The notes below the pieces were generated by a model. It saw only the letters and a program-made list of their open reading frames with translations, was not told the DNA's origin and did not search any database. This document shows positions 43,644 through 52,941 of a stretch of DNA of 64,000 nucleotides, piece by piece. Source of the DNA: Chitinophagaceae bacterium (GTDB taxonomy: Bacteria > Bacteroidota > Bacteroidia > Chitinophagales > Chitinophagaceae); NCBI GenBank assembly GCA_023957125.1, contig JAMLHL010000010.1, positions 62,001 through 126,000 of the forward strand. The letters are read 5' to 3'. Numbering within the stretch: position 1 is the stretch's first letter; each line of letters opens with the position of its first letter. The position numbers and the translations under genes are program-made.

Positions 43644-46514
43644 ATGAAAATTATTCAAACGGTTGTCTTTGCGGTTTTTTTATTCGTTGCCTGTCAGCCT
43701 TCCCAACCGGAACTCCGTGCCGACATCCCCTTTAACCTTCCCGGTGATCTGGAGATCAGCCTGTGGGCAGAGACCCCTATGTTTTATAATCCCACCAATA
43801 TAGATGTTGACGCCCGTGGCAGAGTGTGGGTGACCGAAGCGGTGAATTACCGTAATTTTAATAATGATTCTGCGAAGTTTCTGCATCATGGCGGAGGCGA
43901 CCGGGTAATGATCCTGGAGGATACCGACCAGGACGGAGTAGCCGATACGGCAAAATTGTTTGTTCAGGATACCAGTTTGGTAGCGCCGATGGGCATTGCC
44001 GTGATCGGCAACCAGGTAATGGTTTCCTGTGCACCCAACCTCATTGTATATACAGATGAAGATGGCGACGACCGCCCGGATAAAAAAGATATCTTCCTGA
44101 CAGGCTTTGGAGGCAGGGACCACGACCATTCCCTCCATGCGCTCTTGGCCGGTCCTGACGGCAACTGGTATTTCAATACCGGTAACGCCGGTCCGCACCG
44201 GGTAACCGACAAAAGCGGCTGGCATCTCAGATCGGGTAGTGTTTATACGGGAGGAACCCCTTACAATAAACAGAATGAAGGCAACCAGAAAAGCGATGAT
44301 GGCAAAGTGTGGGTAGGCGGTTTGGCCTTACGGATCCGCCCCGATGGTACAGGATTGAAAGTGGTGGGACATAATTTCCGGAATGCGTATGAACTTACCG
44401 TGGATGCTTACGGCAATTACTGGCAAAACGATAATGATGATGAAGTGGCTGCCTGTAGAGTATCGTGGCTGCCTGAAGGAGGCAATGCCGGTTTTTTCAG
44501 TAATGACGGCACCCGGACCTGGCAGGCGGATCAGCGACCGGGACAGGATTTGTTTACTGCCCACTGGCACCAGGAGGATCCGGGTATCATGCCGTATGGC
44601 GACAGGAGTGGGGCAGGAGCCCCCACCGGCATTGTTCGTAATGAAGGGGATGGGCTTGGGGAAAAATACCGTGGTTTGCTGCTCAGCGCCGATGCCGGCA
44701 GAAACGTTGTGTTTGGCTATTTTCCCAAAAGGGAGCAGTCCGGCTTTCTTCCGGGCGAACGGGAGAATTTCATTACGTCTTTAAGTGATGATAATCCCCT
44801 GTATGAATGGAACGACAGCGCCGCTAACGCACAAAAAGAAAAATGGTTCCGTCCGAGTGATGTGGCTATTGGTCCGGATGGGGCTATATATATCGCCGAT
44901 TGGTACGACCCGGTGGTAGGCGGTCACCAGATGCAGGACAGGAAGGGTTTTGGCAGGATCTACCGGGTTACGCCTAAGAATAAAAAACTGAGTACCCCTA
45001 AAACAGATCTCACTACCCTCGCGGGACAAATAGCTGCTTTTTGTAATCCTGCGGTAAATGTACGTTACCTGGGATTCAGGGAACTGCAAAAGCAGGGAGA
45101 GCAGGTGGTCCACCCCGTTAGTGAACTGCTGAACCATAAGAATCCTTTCATCCGGGCGAGAGCAATATGGTTGCTGTCACAGCTTGGTCCGAAAGGAGTG
45201 GAACAAACCGCGGAACTGTTGAAAAATGAAGATGAGATGACAAGAGCTACTGCTTTTAGAGCCTTGCGCCTGGTAGTGCCCGATATTTTGCCCTATGCCC
45301 GGCAGTTGCAGCGTGATCCATCTTCCTTTGTACGGAGAGAGGTGGCTGTAGCTTTACGGGATATACCGTTTGATCAAACCCGCGATATCTTACTGCAACT
45401 GGTAAAACAATATGCAACCGGAGACCGCTGGTATCTGAACGCTGTAGCCGATGCCATGAAGGGACATGAAGCGGAAGTGTATCCTGAAATAAAACAAATA
45501 TTCGCCAAAGACAATACGCCGGCGCAATGGAACAGGAGCATGGCAGAATGGGCCTGGGAATTGCACCCGGCGGATGCGCTGCATGACTTACTGGAAAGAG
45601 CCACCAATACACAACTTCCGGCACAGGACAGGAAAATGGCGATAACAGCTATCGCGTTCATCAACGATAAAGCGGCTGCCGAGACTATGGTAAAGCTGTC
45701 AAAAGATCCAATGCCCGATGTGGCGGAACAGGCAGCATACTGGTTGGCATTCCGCCAGGGAAATGACTGGTACACGTTGTTGGACTGGAAGAAACTGGGA
45801 TTGAATACGGCCTATGAAAAAAAGCTGGCTGCCATGAAATCAAGGATGCTGGCAATGCTGGACGAGCACCTTTCTTTGAATGCGCGGAAATCAAGATTAA
45901 GGCAGATGGCTAAAGATTCCGTTGGCGGGCAGTTGTTGATAGGGCTTGCTTCGGAGAATAAATTTCCGCAAGAACTGAAAGCCGATATGGAAGAAAACAT
46001 ATTTAATAATCCCGATCTGACCGTAAGGGTACAAGCCGGGAAGTATTTTAAGCAGCCGGGTGCCAGACAGGCATATTCAATACCTGGTATTGCCGGGCTG
46101 AAAGGAAATTCAGAGAAAGGGAAGATTGTTTTCGGTGATCATTGTGCTGCCTGTCATAAGATGGGGCAGACGGGCAACAGCATTGGTCCTGAGTTGACGC
46201 GTATCGGCAAAAAATTTGATAAGACCGGTTTGCTGGATGCCATTATCCATCCGAGCGCTGCTATTCTTTTAGGTTATGAGCCCTGGCTTATCAATACCAA
46301 AGATGGCGGATCGTATTATGGCTTTTTAGTCAGTGAAAACAAGCAAACGATAGTCATCCGGGATGTTGCCGGACAACAGCACAGCATCGCTATTGATAAA
46401 ATCAGCAGCAGGCAAAAGCAAAACAACAGCCTGATGCCGGAACCGGGTGTTATGGGTTTAACCCCGCAGGATATTGCGGACGTGACCGGATACCTGTTGG
46501 CGGGGAAGGAATAG
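43644..46514 (+). CDS. PVC-type heme-binding cytochrome with beta-propeller and HEAT-like repeats
   Basis: A lipoprotein of 956 residues (MKIIQTVVFAVFLFVAC). The N-terminal 440 residues are a beta-propeller of dehydrogenase type with RVWVTEAVNYRNFN and IYIADWYDPVVGGHQMQ. The middle is a set of helical HEAT-like repeats, and the C-terminal c-type heme site is CAACH (C834, C837, H838). Such proteins are known from Planctomycetes and Bacteroidota and are thought to oxidise sugars. It follows the TIM-barrel gene by 87 bp. Electron acceptor and substrate are unknown. Confidence 0.85.
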   Translation: MKIIQTVVFAVFLFVACQPSQPELRADIPFNLPGDLEISLWAETPMFYNPTNIDVDARGRVWVTEAVNYRNFNNDSAKFLHHGGGDRVMILEDTDQDGVADTAKLFVQDTSLVAPMGIAVIGNQVMVSCAPNLIVYTDEDGDDRPDKKDIFLTGFGGRDHDHSLHALLAGPDGNWYFNTGNAGPHRVTDKSGWHLRSGSVYTGGTPYNKQNEGNQKSDDGKVWVGGLALRIRPDGTGLKVVGHNFRNAYELTVDAYGNYWQNDNDDEVAACRVSWLPEGGNAGFFSNDGTRTWQADQRPGQDLFTAHWHQEDPGIMPYGDRSGAGAPTGIVRNEGDGLGEKYRGLLLSADAGRNVVFGYFPKREQSGFLPGERENFITSLSDDNPLYEWNDSAANAQKEKWFRPSDVAIGPDGAIYIADWYDPVVGGHQMQDRKGFGRIYRVTPKNKKLSTPKTDLTTLAGQIAAFCNPAVNVRYLGFRELQKQGEQVVHPVSELLNHKNPFIRARAIWLLSQLGPKGVEQTAELLKNEDEMTRATAFRALRLVVPDILPYARQLQRDPSSFVRREVAVALRDIPFDQTRDILLQLVKQYATGDRWYLNAVADAMKGHEAEVYPEIKQIFAKDNTPAQWNRSMAEWAWELHPADALHDLLERATNTQLPAQDRKMAITAIAFINDKAAAETMVKLSKDPMPDVAEQAAYWLAFRQGNDWYTLLDWKKLGLNTAYEKKLAAMKSRMLAMLDEHLSLNARKSRLRQMAKDSVGGQLLIGLASENKFPQELKADMEENIFNNPDLTVRVQAGKYFKQPGARQAYSIPGIAGLKGNSEKGKIVFGDHCAACHKMGQTGNSIGPELTRIGKKFDKTGLLDAIIHPSAAILLGYEPWLINTKDGGSYYGFLVSENKQTIVIRDVAGQQHSIAIDKISSRQKQNNSLMPEPGVMGLTPQDIADVTGYLLAGKE

Positions 46515-46657
46515 TGTGGGAAATTTGAAAATTTGAAAATGTGGGAATTTGAAAATGTGGGAATGTCGGAATGTGGGAAGGGCGGTACCCGGAGTAGGAG
46601 TCTGCTGAATAAGATGCGTTGCCCTGACGAATGGAAGGGTGAAAATGTGAAAATGGA
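46515..46657 (+). repeat. family C short-word repeat, copy 2
   Basis: Directly after the cytochrome stop come tgaaaatgtgggaattt words, then ttgccctgacgaatggaaggg and gaaaatgtgaaaatgga. The same order as at 10382-10455 after the esterase gene. The frame running through it upstream of the FkbM gene is not coding. Confidence 0.6.
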
Positions 46658-46751
46658 TTGCGGTCGGGTCAGCCATATGAGCGTGCGAAAATACCATTTG
46701 GTATATACCGGGCATTTGTTCGGTCTCAAATATCAAAGAAAACATAATAAT

Positions 46752-47582
46752 ATGTTCCGTTACTTAAAAGCGTCTTTTAACAGAAAAAAAGCCCGCCGGG
46801 TAACCCGGGAGTATCCTCCGAGAATTGATCGTTTTCAAATAGACGGAATAGGAGAGGTGGCGTTTGCCAACTGGACCAACCCGCTTACGCCGGAGATCCG
46901 GTTACACAACGGGATGGTTGAGTTCTTTAAAAAATTTATAAAGCCCGGCGACCTGGCGATTGATATCGGGGCCAATGTTGGAGACACAACCGTTCCGATG
47001 GCCCTTTGTACCGGTTTGGAAGGGTTAACGCTGGGTTTTGATCCCAATCCTTACGTGTTTAAGATCCTCCAAAAGAACGCCGGGCTCAACCCGGATAAAG
47101 TACGGTTAGTGCCGGTTCCTTACGCTATTTCAAGCCGGGATGGAGAGGAGTATTATTTCGTATCGTCTGAAGCTTCTTTTGGAAATGGCGCTATCTCTCC
47201 CACTAAAGAAAGCCGTCACGGTAAATTTGTATATTCCGGAAAAGTGAGGGGGGTTAACCTGCACGCTTTCCTCAAGCGGGAATATCCCGAATGGTTGAAC
47301 AAATTCACCTTCATTAAAATTGATACCGAAGGTTACGATAAGGAGATCCTCAAATCCATTGGCAGTCTCATAGATGCCTGCAAACCCGTGATTATAGCAG
47401 AGAGTTTCGGAAAAGCAACAGATGCGGAAAAAATGGAATTATACGATGTGATCGCCCGGCATGGGTATAGCGTGTTCTACTTTGCCGATTTTGATGTAGA
47501 GGCAAACGTGATCCCGGTGCTTCACAGGGATGATATGTTACGGTGGAAACAGACCATAAATATTTACGCCATCCCCCGCTAA
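46752..47582 (+). CDS. FkbM-family methyltransferase
   Basis: A SAM-dependent methyltransferase of 276 residues. The start at 46752 (MFRYLKASFNRKKARRV) excludes 73 codons that run through the family C repeat. The SAM motif is LAIDIGANVGDTTVPMAL with DIGANVG; FGFDPNPYVFKILQKNAG-type sequence follows, and the FkbM signature is FIKIDTEGYDKEILKSI. Targets of this family are often sugar hydroxyls or macrolides; here it is unlinked to other such genes, so the target is unknown. Confidence 0.85.
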   Translation: MFRYLKASFNRKKARRVTREYPPRIDRFQIDGIGEVAFANWTNPLTPEIRLHNGMVEFFKKFIKPGDLAIDIGANVGDTTVPMALCTGLEGLTLGFDPNPYVFKILQKNAGLNPDKVRLVPVPYAISSRDGEEYYFVSSEASFGNGAISPTKESRHGKFVYSGKVRGVNLHAFLKREYPEWLNKFTFIKIDTEGYDKEILKSIGSLIDACKPVIIAESFGKATDAEKMELYDVIARHGYSVFYFADFDVEANVIPVLHRDDMLRWKQTINIYAIPR

Positions 47583-47828
47583 ATCAGTGTTTTGTGAAAA
47601 TTTTTGTTCCCGGAACTCTTTTGAGACCACTTCTTCGGCAGAGTCATTTATGCGTTACCGGGATCTTTCGGAACCGGTCAAAATCATATCTGCTATCACA
47701 CATTTATAATTTTGTAAAAAAATATTTGTTTTATTAAAAATTATCTATCTTTACTTTGTAATTGTTAAATTACATCAACAAAAAATGTGTATAAACAAAA
47801 TATTTATTAATTTTAATAAACAATTCGA

Positions 47829-48896
47829 ATGGATACGATATTTTCTGATAAGCCACTTACCAGGTACCCCAAAATGATCATACCTAAGGATTACAGTCCC
47901 CGATTGGACGTGATTTCAACCGCCCGGGCTGTTCACCAGTTGAAGCGGCTGGTTGAAGCTAATTTGCAAAAGGAATTACAATTATCCAGGGTAAGCGCCC
48001 CACTTTTTGTGCAAAAGGGAACCGGAATTAATGACGACCTGAATGGGGTTGACACTCCGGTAAGTTTTGGTATTAAAGCGATGGACATAGAAGCCGAAGT
48101 GGTTCAATCCCTGGCTAAGTGGAAACGGATAGCGCTTGCGGAATACGGGATTCCGGTTCATGAAGGAATTTATACTGACATGCATGCAATTCGTCCGAGT
48201 GAAATCCCGGATAACCTGCATTCTGTTCTTGTAGATCAGTGGGATTGGGAAAAAGCTATCCGGGCAGAAGATCGTAACCTGGGGTATCTTAGGGAAACAG
48301 TAGAAAAACTCTTTTCTGTTATAAAGGCGGGAGAAGCTTATGTTCACGAGCATTATGGGATTGCTCCCGAATTGCCTGAAAAGATATCTTTCTTCCATTC
48401 GGAAGAATTGTTACAAAAGTATCCCGATCTGACCCCTGAGCAGCGGGAATCGGAAATAACACGGGTCTATGGCGCTGTGTTTGTAATGGGTATCGGCGGC
48501 GAACTGACCAACGGGCGGAACCACGATGAACGCTCGCCGGATTACGACGATTGGAGCACGCCCAACAGCGATGGTTTTTACGGATTGAATGGCGACATCC
48601 TGGTTTGGAGCTCGGTATTGAACCGGGCGCTTGAACTGTCGTCTATGGGGATCCGTGTTGACCGGGAAAGCCTGGTTCGTCAACTGGCGCTGAAGGATAA
48701 AAACGAACGTTTGGGTCTGCATTTTCATCAACTTCTTTTGAATGACGAGTTGCCGCTGAGTATTGGCGGTGGTATCGGGCAATCGCGCCTTGGTATGTAC
48801 CTGCTCAAAAAAGCGCATGTAGGAGAGATCAGTGCAGGGCTATGGCCCGAAGAAATGATCCATGTTTGCAAGGCCAACGGCATCCGGCTGCTGTGA
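47829..48896 (+). CDS. asnA: aspartate-ammonia ligase (asparagine synthetase A)
   Basis: AsnA makes asparagine from aspartate and ammonia with ATP. The protein of 355 residues shows the class-II synthetase-like fold: VSAPLFVQKGTGINDDLNG (residues 55-73), HEGIYTDMHAIR, LVDQWDWEKAIR and the C-terminal SIGGGIGQSRLGMYLL. Both the aspartate- and ATP-binding signatures look intact. It is monocistronic after an AT-rich 246-bp gap; a TTTG and a TATCTTTA box are near 47725-47753 but the spacing is off by two. Confidence 0.95.
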   Translation: MDTIFSDKPLTRYPKMIIPKDYSPRLDVISTARAVHQLKRLVEANLQKELQLSRVSAPLFVQKGTGINDDLNGVDTPVSFGIKAMDIEAEVVQSLAKWKRIALAEYGIPVHEGIYTDMHAIRPSEIPDNLHSVLVDQWDWEKAIRAEDRNLGYLRETVEKLFSVIKAGEAYVHEHYGIAPELPEKISFFHSEELLQKYPDLTPEQRESEITRVYGAVFVMGIGGELTNGRNHDERSPDYDDWSTPNSDGFYGLNGDILVWSSVLNRALELSSMGIRVDRESLVRQLALKDKNERLGLHFHQLLLNDELPLSIGGGIGQSRLGMYLLKKAHVGEISAGLWPEEMIHVCKANGIRLL

Positions 48897-48969
48897 GGGC
48901 ATTTGAAAATTTTGTAGGGCGGAAAACAGAGAGATCTCTCGGATTTCAAATTGTCAACTTATCAAATTT

Positions 48970-49476
48970 TCAAAATACCCCGCTTATCGTTTTTTGCATC
49001 ACATAATCGTTCATAAAGTATCCGTTGCCAATATCTATATCTTCTTCCCGGACGATGCGGAAACCCTGGCGCAGATAAAAATCTTTGGCTTTGTTATGCC
49101 GGTTTACGTTTAATTCCAATACGGCTGATCCTTCGGGTTGAATGGTTTGGATAATCCGCTCTATCAATTTTTTGCCTATGCCTTTCCCCTGTCGTGTCGC
49201 CGATACATAAATTTTGTGCAGGCGATACGATCCCTTTATTGCCGTTTCCGACCAGGAAGCAAAAGCCACCGGCCGGCCATCGTCCACCGCAAAAAGAAAA
49301 CGATGTTTTTGCTGGTTGATTTGATGATTTAAGGAAGATATGCTGTACATCATTTCCAGCATATAATTCATTTGTTCCTCCGGGAGGATATCCGGATAAG
49401 TCGTCTTCCAGGTTGCATGTGCAAGCTCCCGGATCAGCGGTATATCGGATATCCCTGCTTCTCTGAATTGTATCAT
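48970..49476 (-). CDS. GNAT-family N-acetyltransferase
   Basis: A 168-residue acetyltransferase. Motif A is KIYVSATRQGKGIGKKLIERI with the acetyl-CoA Q/RxxGxG/A signature (RQGKGIG), and YLRQGFRIVREEDIDIG is motif B. Residues 1-15 (IQFREAGISDIPLIREL) are typical of the RimI/PhnO type. It is divergent from nothing, ends 73 bp from the asnA stop on the other strand, and has a TATTTTTG box close upstream. Substrate unknown. Confidence 0.85.
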   Translation of the reverse strand: MIQFREAGISDIPLIRELAHATWKTTYPDILPEEQMNYMLEMMYSISSLNHQINQQKHRFLFAVDDGRPVAFASWSETAIKGSYRLHKIYVSATRQGKGIGKKLIERIIQTIQPEGSAVLELNVNRHNKAKDFYLRQGFRIVREEDIDIGNGYFMNDYVMQKTISGVF

Positions 49477-49489
49477 GATTTGGAAATTT

Positions 49490-49497
49490 CAAAAATA
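49490..49497 (-). promoter_or_regulatory. -7 promoter box TATTTTTG for the GNAT gene
   Basis: An exact TAnnTTTG match on the minus strand, ending 13 bases before the ATG at 49476, again with a short leader. Confidence 0.45.
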
Positions 49498-49670
49498 ATC
49501 ATTTCAGGAAATTGTTGTTGAATGGTTTGCCGAATGCCACTTCGGCAAATAGACCAATATATTACCGACATTTTCAGAAGGCTGTTAAAAGGATGTTATT
49601 TTGAAAGGTTTCGGCTTGCGACAGTCCTGCGTTTTATATTTTACATTCTTTTCTTATATAAAACAAACTT

Positions 49671-50240
49671 ATGAGACGGTCCTCCTTTTTTCTTTTTCTA
49701 TTGTTTGCGGGTTGCACAACCGTTGTATTCTCCTGTAAAAAAGACTCCAAAAAAAAGGACACCGACGACACCGCCTATTATATGCGATTTAAAATTGACG
49801 GGACCCCGGTAGAATATAAGGGACAGGTGGAAGGTATCTTTGATAAAGCAACCTCTCTGCAGTACAACACTTCCCTGGCCGGCTTAAAAGAGGCGTTGAA
49901 CAGCGCTAAGAACAACATGACCGTTCTTTTGGCAACTGAGGGGGAAACCCAGACCGGAAAAGACTATCTGAGTTATACGCCTGCAGCTTCCGGTAGTATG
50001 GAAAAGGCCAAGCTCGCCAGCCTGGTTTATTTTGACGAAAACGGTAAAAAATTTTTTTCCTGGATGGAAGAACTTGCTTCAGCATTGCCTCCCGGTATAG
50101 AAACGAAAGTGGTGATCCGGATCACTGAGGCAACGGACGAGTATTTTAAGGGTAGCTTTTCCGGGGTACTTTACACCGAGGACTATTCAACCAAACTCAA
50201 CGTTACCGATGGCGATTTTTATGCCCGCCGTTATAATTGA
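49671..50240 (+). CDS. hypothetical lipoprotein
   Basis: A 189-residue lipoprotein that I do not recognise. The signal MRRSSFFLFLLFAGCTTVVF is followed by a lipobox Cys and a lysine-rich linker (KKDSKKKDTDD). The mature part has DGTPVEYKGQVEG and a C-terminal beta segment ending YARRYN, and its overall pattern recalls DUF6252-like or DUF5025-like small lipoproteins of Bacteroidota, but I cannot assign one. A TATATTTT box lies 30 bases upstream. It precedes the outer-membrane barrel gene by 98 bp on the same strand. Confidence 0.65.
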   Translation: MRRSSFFLFLLFAGCTTVVFSCKKDSKKKDTDDTAYYMRFKIDGTPVEYKGQVEGIFDKATSLQYNTSLAGLKEALNSAKNNMTVLLATEGETQTGKDYLSYTPAASGSMEKAKLASLVYFDENGKKFFSWMEELASALPPGIETKVVIRITEATDEYFKGSFSGVLYTEDYSTKLNVTDGDFYARRYN

Positions 50241-50296
50241 TCGGGATCAACAATATTAAAAATGCATTAATAAATAGTTAAGCGCTGGTGATTGCC

Positions 50297-50304
50297 TATA
50301 TTTG
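50297..50304 (+). promoter_or_regulatory. -7 promoter box TATATTTG upstream of the barrel gene
   Basis: An exact TAnnTTTG match with a 34-base spacing to the ATG at 50339, a plausible leader. It means the barrel gene can be transcribed apart from the lipoprotein gene. Confidence 0.5.
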
Positions 50305-50338
50305 CCGGTCATTTTTATATCTTTAAAAAAAGAATTTT

Positions 50339-50860
50339 ATGAAGAGATTACTAGTTATGCTGAGTGCAACATTTATGCTTGGTTTTAGTTTTTCAACGCT
50401 TCAGGCGCAGGATGGAAGCAGCTACAAAAATGGGATTGGGATTCGTTTGGGAGGTGGATATTATGATATGGTTGCCGCTTCATACAAAACTTTTATAACC
50501 TCGCCCGGGGCGCTGGAAATAAACCTCGGTTTCCGTCCTTACGGATACATCGGGAACAATTGGTTTAATCTTTCCGGGTCTGCATCCTATCAGCACCATT
50601 TTCCGATCGGTCAGATAGAAGGTTTCAGGTGGTTTGTCGGAGGCGGACTTACGGCCTTTAATACGTTTTCTTCTAACGATTACTATACGGGCTTTGGTCT
50701 TGGAATATTCCCAACCGGAGGTGTTGATTATAAATTCGGTAATATACCACTAAATGTATCCGCCGACATCCGGCCTACTATTTCTATTGTTAATCCCTAC
50801 AGTTATTATAATAGTTTTTATATCGGCAATGGCGGTGTTTCCGCCCGCTATACGTTTTAG
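50339..50860 (+). CDS. small outer-membrane beta-barrel protein
   Basis: A 173-residue protein with signal peptide (MKRLLVMLSATFMLGFSFST, cleavage likely near LQAQ). The mature part is glycine- and aromatic-rich with alternating hydrophobic strands, from GIGIRLGGGYYDMVAASYK to the end FYIGNGGVSARYTF. The terminal Phe and aromatic pattern fit insertion by the BAM complex; probably eight strands. Function unknown. A strong terminator follows at 50890. Confidence 0.75.
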   Translation: MKRLLVMLSATFMLGFSFSTLQAQDGSSYKNGIGIRLGGGYYDMVAASYKTFITSPGALEINLGFRPYGYIGNNWFNLSGSASYQHHFPIGQIEGFRWFVGGGLTAFNTFSSNDYYTGFGLGIFPTGGVDYKFGNIPLNVSADIRPTISIVNPYSYYNSFYIGNGGVSARYTF

Positions 50861-50889
50861 TACATCCTGATAGAAACTGCATTCCGGCA

Positions 50890-50931
50890 AAACCGTGGTT
50901 TGAAATGGTCTCAAACCACGGTTTCTTATTT
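50890..50931 (+). terminator. intrinsic terminator with 14-bp perfect stem
   Basis: AAACCGTGGTTTGA pairs perfectly with its complement around a 7-base loop, followed by CTTATTTT. It ends the barrel transcript; being nearly symmetrical it may also act on transcription from the right. Confidence 0.85.
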
Positions 50932-51174
50932 TGGGCAGGTGGGTTACAGGATGCCAGGTGCAAGGCCGGCAAAGGTACGGGGAAGGTAAGTTACGGGGCA
51001 GGCAGAATGCAGGTTGTATGGTCCGGGGAGTTTGGGAGTTTTTAGTTAGGAGTTAGGTCATTGTCCTATAACCTGAGACCTGTATCAGCTATGAGCCGTG
51101 AGTTATCAGTCTATAAGTGATGAATCACGCACACTGCACAACCTGTATCCTCAAGCCTCTTCGTTAGAATAATT

Positions 51175-51370
51175 TCACGCAGAGACGCAAAGGCGCAAAG
51201 GAGTTAAATGGGGCATCAGGTCATAGGTGTTAGGCTGACAGCTCACGGCTGAACGCTGAAACCCCTGCAACCTGAGACCTGTAACTTGAAAACCCGCTCT
51301 CCCCGCTGAAACCTGAAACCTGAAACCTGAAACCTGCAACCTGCGACCTGCCTCCTGCAACCTGTACCCG
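51175..51370 (+). repeat. family D composite repeat, copy 1 (forward)
   Basis: TCACGC..GACGC and GGCGCAAAGGAGTTAAATGGGG are followed by words catcaggtcataggtgttaggctg, then a run of ACCTGNN heptamers (nine units at 51306-51368). An inverted copy lies at 61915-62097. In all, 50932-51529 is a gap of about 600 bases with no supported gene apart from this repeat; the preceding 51000-51170 has further ACCTG and family D words. Confidence 0.75.
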
Positions 51371-51529
51371 GCATCTCCTCTCCATCATAATTTTTGCTAT
51401 TTTTTTTATAAGAATTACCATTGCCCAATTTTTAAAATAGAAATAACATTGAACCCTGAAAGAAGCACCTTGTACTGATTATTCCAGTACCAGTTTGTAT
51501 TTGTATTTGGATCGCTTATTTTATTATTT

Positions 51530-52081
51530 ATGCCTGAATATATCTACCAAAATGATGCTGCCTGCTGGCGACAGTTAAAAGAGGGGAATGCAGACGCCCT
51601 TGGGTATTTATATGACTCGTACATTGACAAGTTGTTTCATGCGGCGTTAAAGATCACGGATAACCGGGAACTTGCCAAAGACGCGCTACAGGAGATTTTT
51701 ATTGAAATCTGGCATTACAGGGCAAGTATCGGGGAAGTGAATCATTCGTACAGCTATCTGCTGAAAGTATTAAAAAGTATAATCCTCAAGAAGGTCAAGC
51801 GCAAAGTGGTGGTGAATGAGTTGAACGACAACCAGCAACGATTGCAGGAAGAAGGCAATATTGAAGAGATCATCATCTCTTCCGAACACCTTAATGAGCA
51901 AAAAAGCCGGCTGAATATGGCGCTTTCCCGGCTCACTTCGCGTCAGAAGCAGGTGGTGCGGCTCCGGTTCTACGAAGGGCTGAGTTACGAACAAATAGCG
52001 GTAAAATTGAGCATGAACTACCAATCGGTCAATAATCTCGCCTTCCGGGCTATGCTCAGTCTCAGAAAACAAATGTGTTAA
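51530..52081 (+). CDS. ECF RNA polymerase sigma factor without FecR partner
   Basis: A sigma-70 family factor of 183 residues. Region 2 is YDSYIDKLFHAALKITDN and LAKDALQEIFIEIW, and region 4 is LSRLTSRQKQVVRLRFYEGL with the HTH YEQIAVKLSMNYQSVNNLAF. No anti-sigma gene is present between it and the SusC gene; a small lipoprotein gene (52333) lies instead. The start at 51530 is the ATG; a TATTTG-rich stretch lies just upstream. Membership of the SusC/SusD regulator group is inferred from position. Confidence 0.88.
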   Translation: MPEYIYQNDAACWRQLKEGNADALGYLYDSYIDKLFHAALKITDNRELAKDALQEIFIEIWHYRASIGEVNHSYSYLLKVLKSIILKKVKRKVVVNELNDNQQRLQEEGNIEEIIISSEHLNEQKSRLNMALSRLTSRQKQVVRLRFYEGLSYEQIAVKLSMNYQSVNNLAFRAMLSLRKQMC

Positions 52082-52332
52082 AATTTTTTTCAAAATCTTA
52101 GGGTATCCGGTGCTTACCCCTTTCTCTTATCCAATATAATTAACATTCGTTAGTTTTTAAACGAATGAAGAAATCGGCTCTTGTATTGATTTATGTTAAA
52201 AATTTTTGGGTTGAAACACAATATTTTGAACATAATTGACATTTAATAAAATATAAGGGTTAGATATGTTATATAATGATAATTTAAAAACCAGAACCGT
52301 CATTTCAATTTACTCACATTAACCGATTACAC

Positions 52333-52881
52333 ATGAAAAAAACATTAAAGGTGTTAGCCCTGATACTGCTTATTGCACCGGCGTTATTAATTTCCTCGTG
52401 TAAAAAGGAAGAAGCGCCGAAGAAAACCCTTGCTGATTATAAGAAGGAGTGGACAACCGGTACCTGGAAGCAGAAAGATATTACGCTGGCTGTATCCGTT
52501 GATCTAACAAAAAAATACGGTGTTGAACTTACTGCCGGCATGAGTATGCTGGATGATCCAACCATCAACATGTTGCTGGGAGCACTTGGAGGTAACCCTT
52601 TTTTATATACCAGGGATAACAAATATACTTTCGACGGGGATGGTTCCTATGTTGTTGAGGGGCTAAATGACTTCCCCGGTGGCATTTCACCCATTTTTGC
52701 CGGCAAAACCGGTAAATGGGAGTCAGAAATATTTGGTACCGTACTCGCCTTGTTTCCTAATCCTGATGAGAGAGATCCACACTGGATCAATGATATTACA
52801 AGTTCCAGGCTGAATCTTTCTATCATGATTACGCTTCCCGGATTAGGCGATGTGCCCATGAATCTTATACTTGAAAAGTAA
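52333..52881 (+). CDS. hypothetical lipoprotein upstream of SusC
   Basis: A 182-residue lipoprotein (signal MKKTLKVLALILLIAPALLI, lipobox Cys in ISSCKKEE). I do not recognise the mature part: TLADYKKEWTTGTWKQKDI near the start resembles lipocalin-like or DUF5004-like proteins, and a proline/glycine-rich segment follows in the middle. Its position 61 bp before the SusC start suggests expression with the SusC/SusD pair. Confidence 0.65.
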   Translation: MKKTLKVLALILLIAPALLISSCKKEEAPKKTLADYKKEWTTGTWKQKDITLAVSVDLTKKYGVELTAGMSMLDDPTINMLLGALGGNPFLYTRDNKYTFDGDGSYVVEGLNDFPGGISPIFAGKTGKWESEIFGTVLALFPNPDERDPHWINDITSSRLNLSIMITLPGLGDVPMNLILEK

Positions 52882-52941
52882 TAAATGGCTTTCCTGAATA
52901 TAAAAACAAAATTTTTCCCATTAAACCAATCATCAATTGTT

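Noticed and set aside
46533..46751. Upstream ATG at 46533 as start of the FkbM gene
   Set aside because: These codons are a readthrough of the family C repeat. The 46752 start matches the length of FkbM proteins.
51175..51428. Frames in the family D repeat with repeated QVSGF/PLRLCV-type strings
   Set aside because: The strings are the heptamer and GGCGCAAAGG repeat read as protein; no gene.
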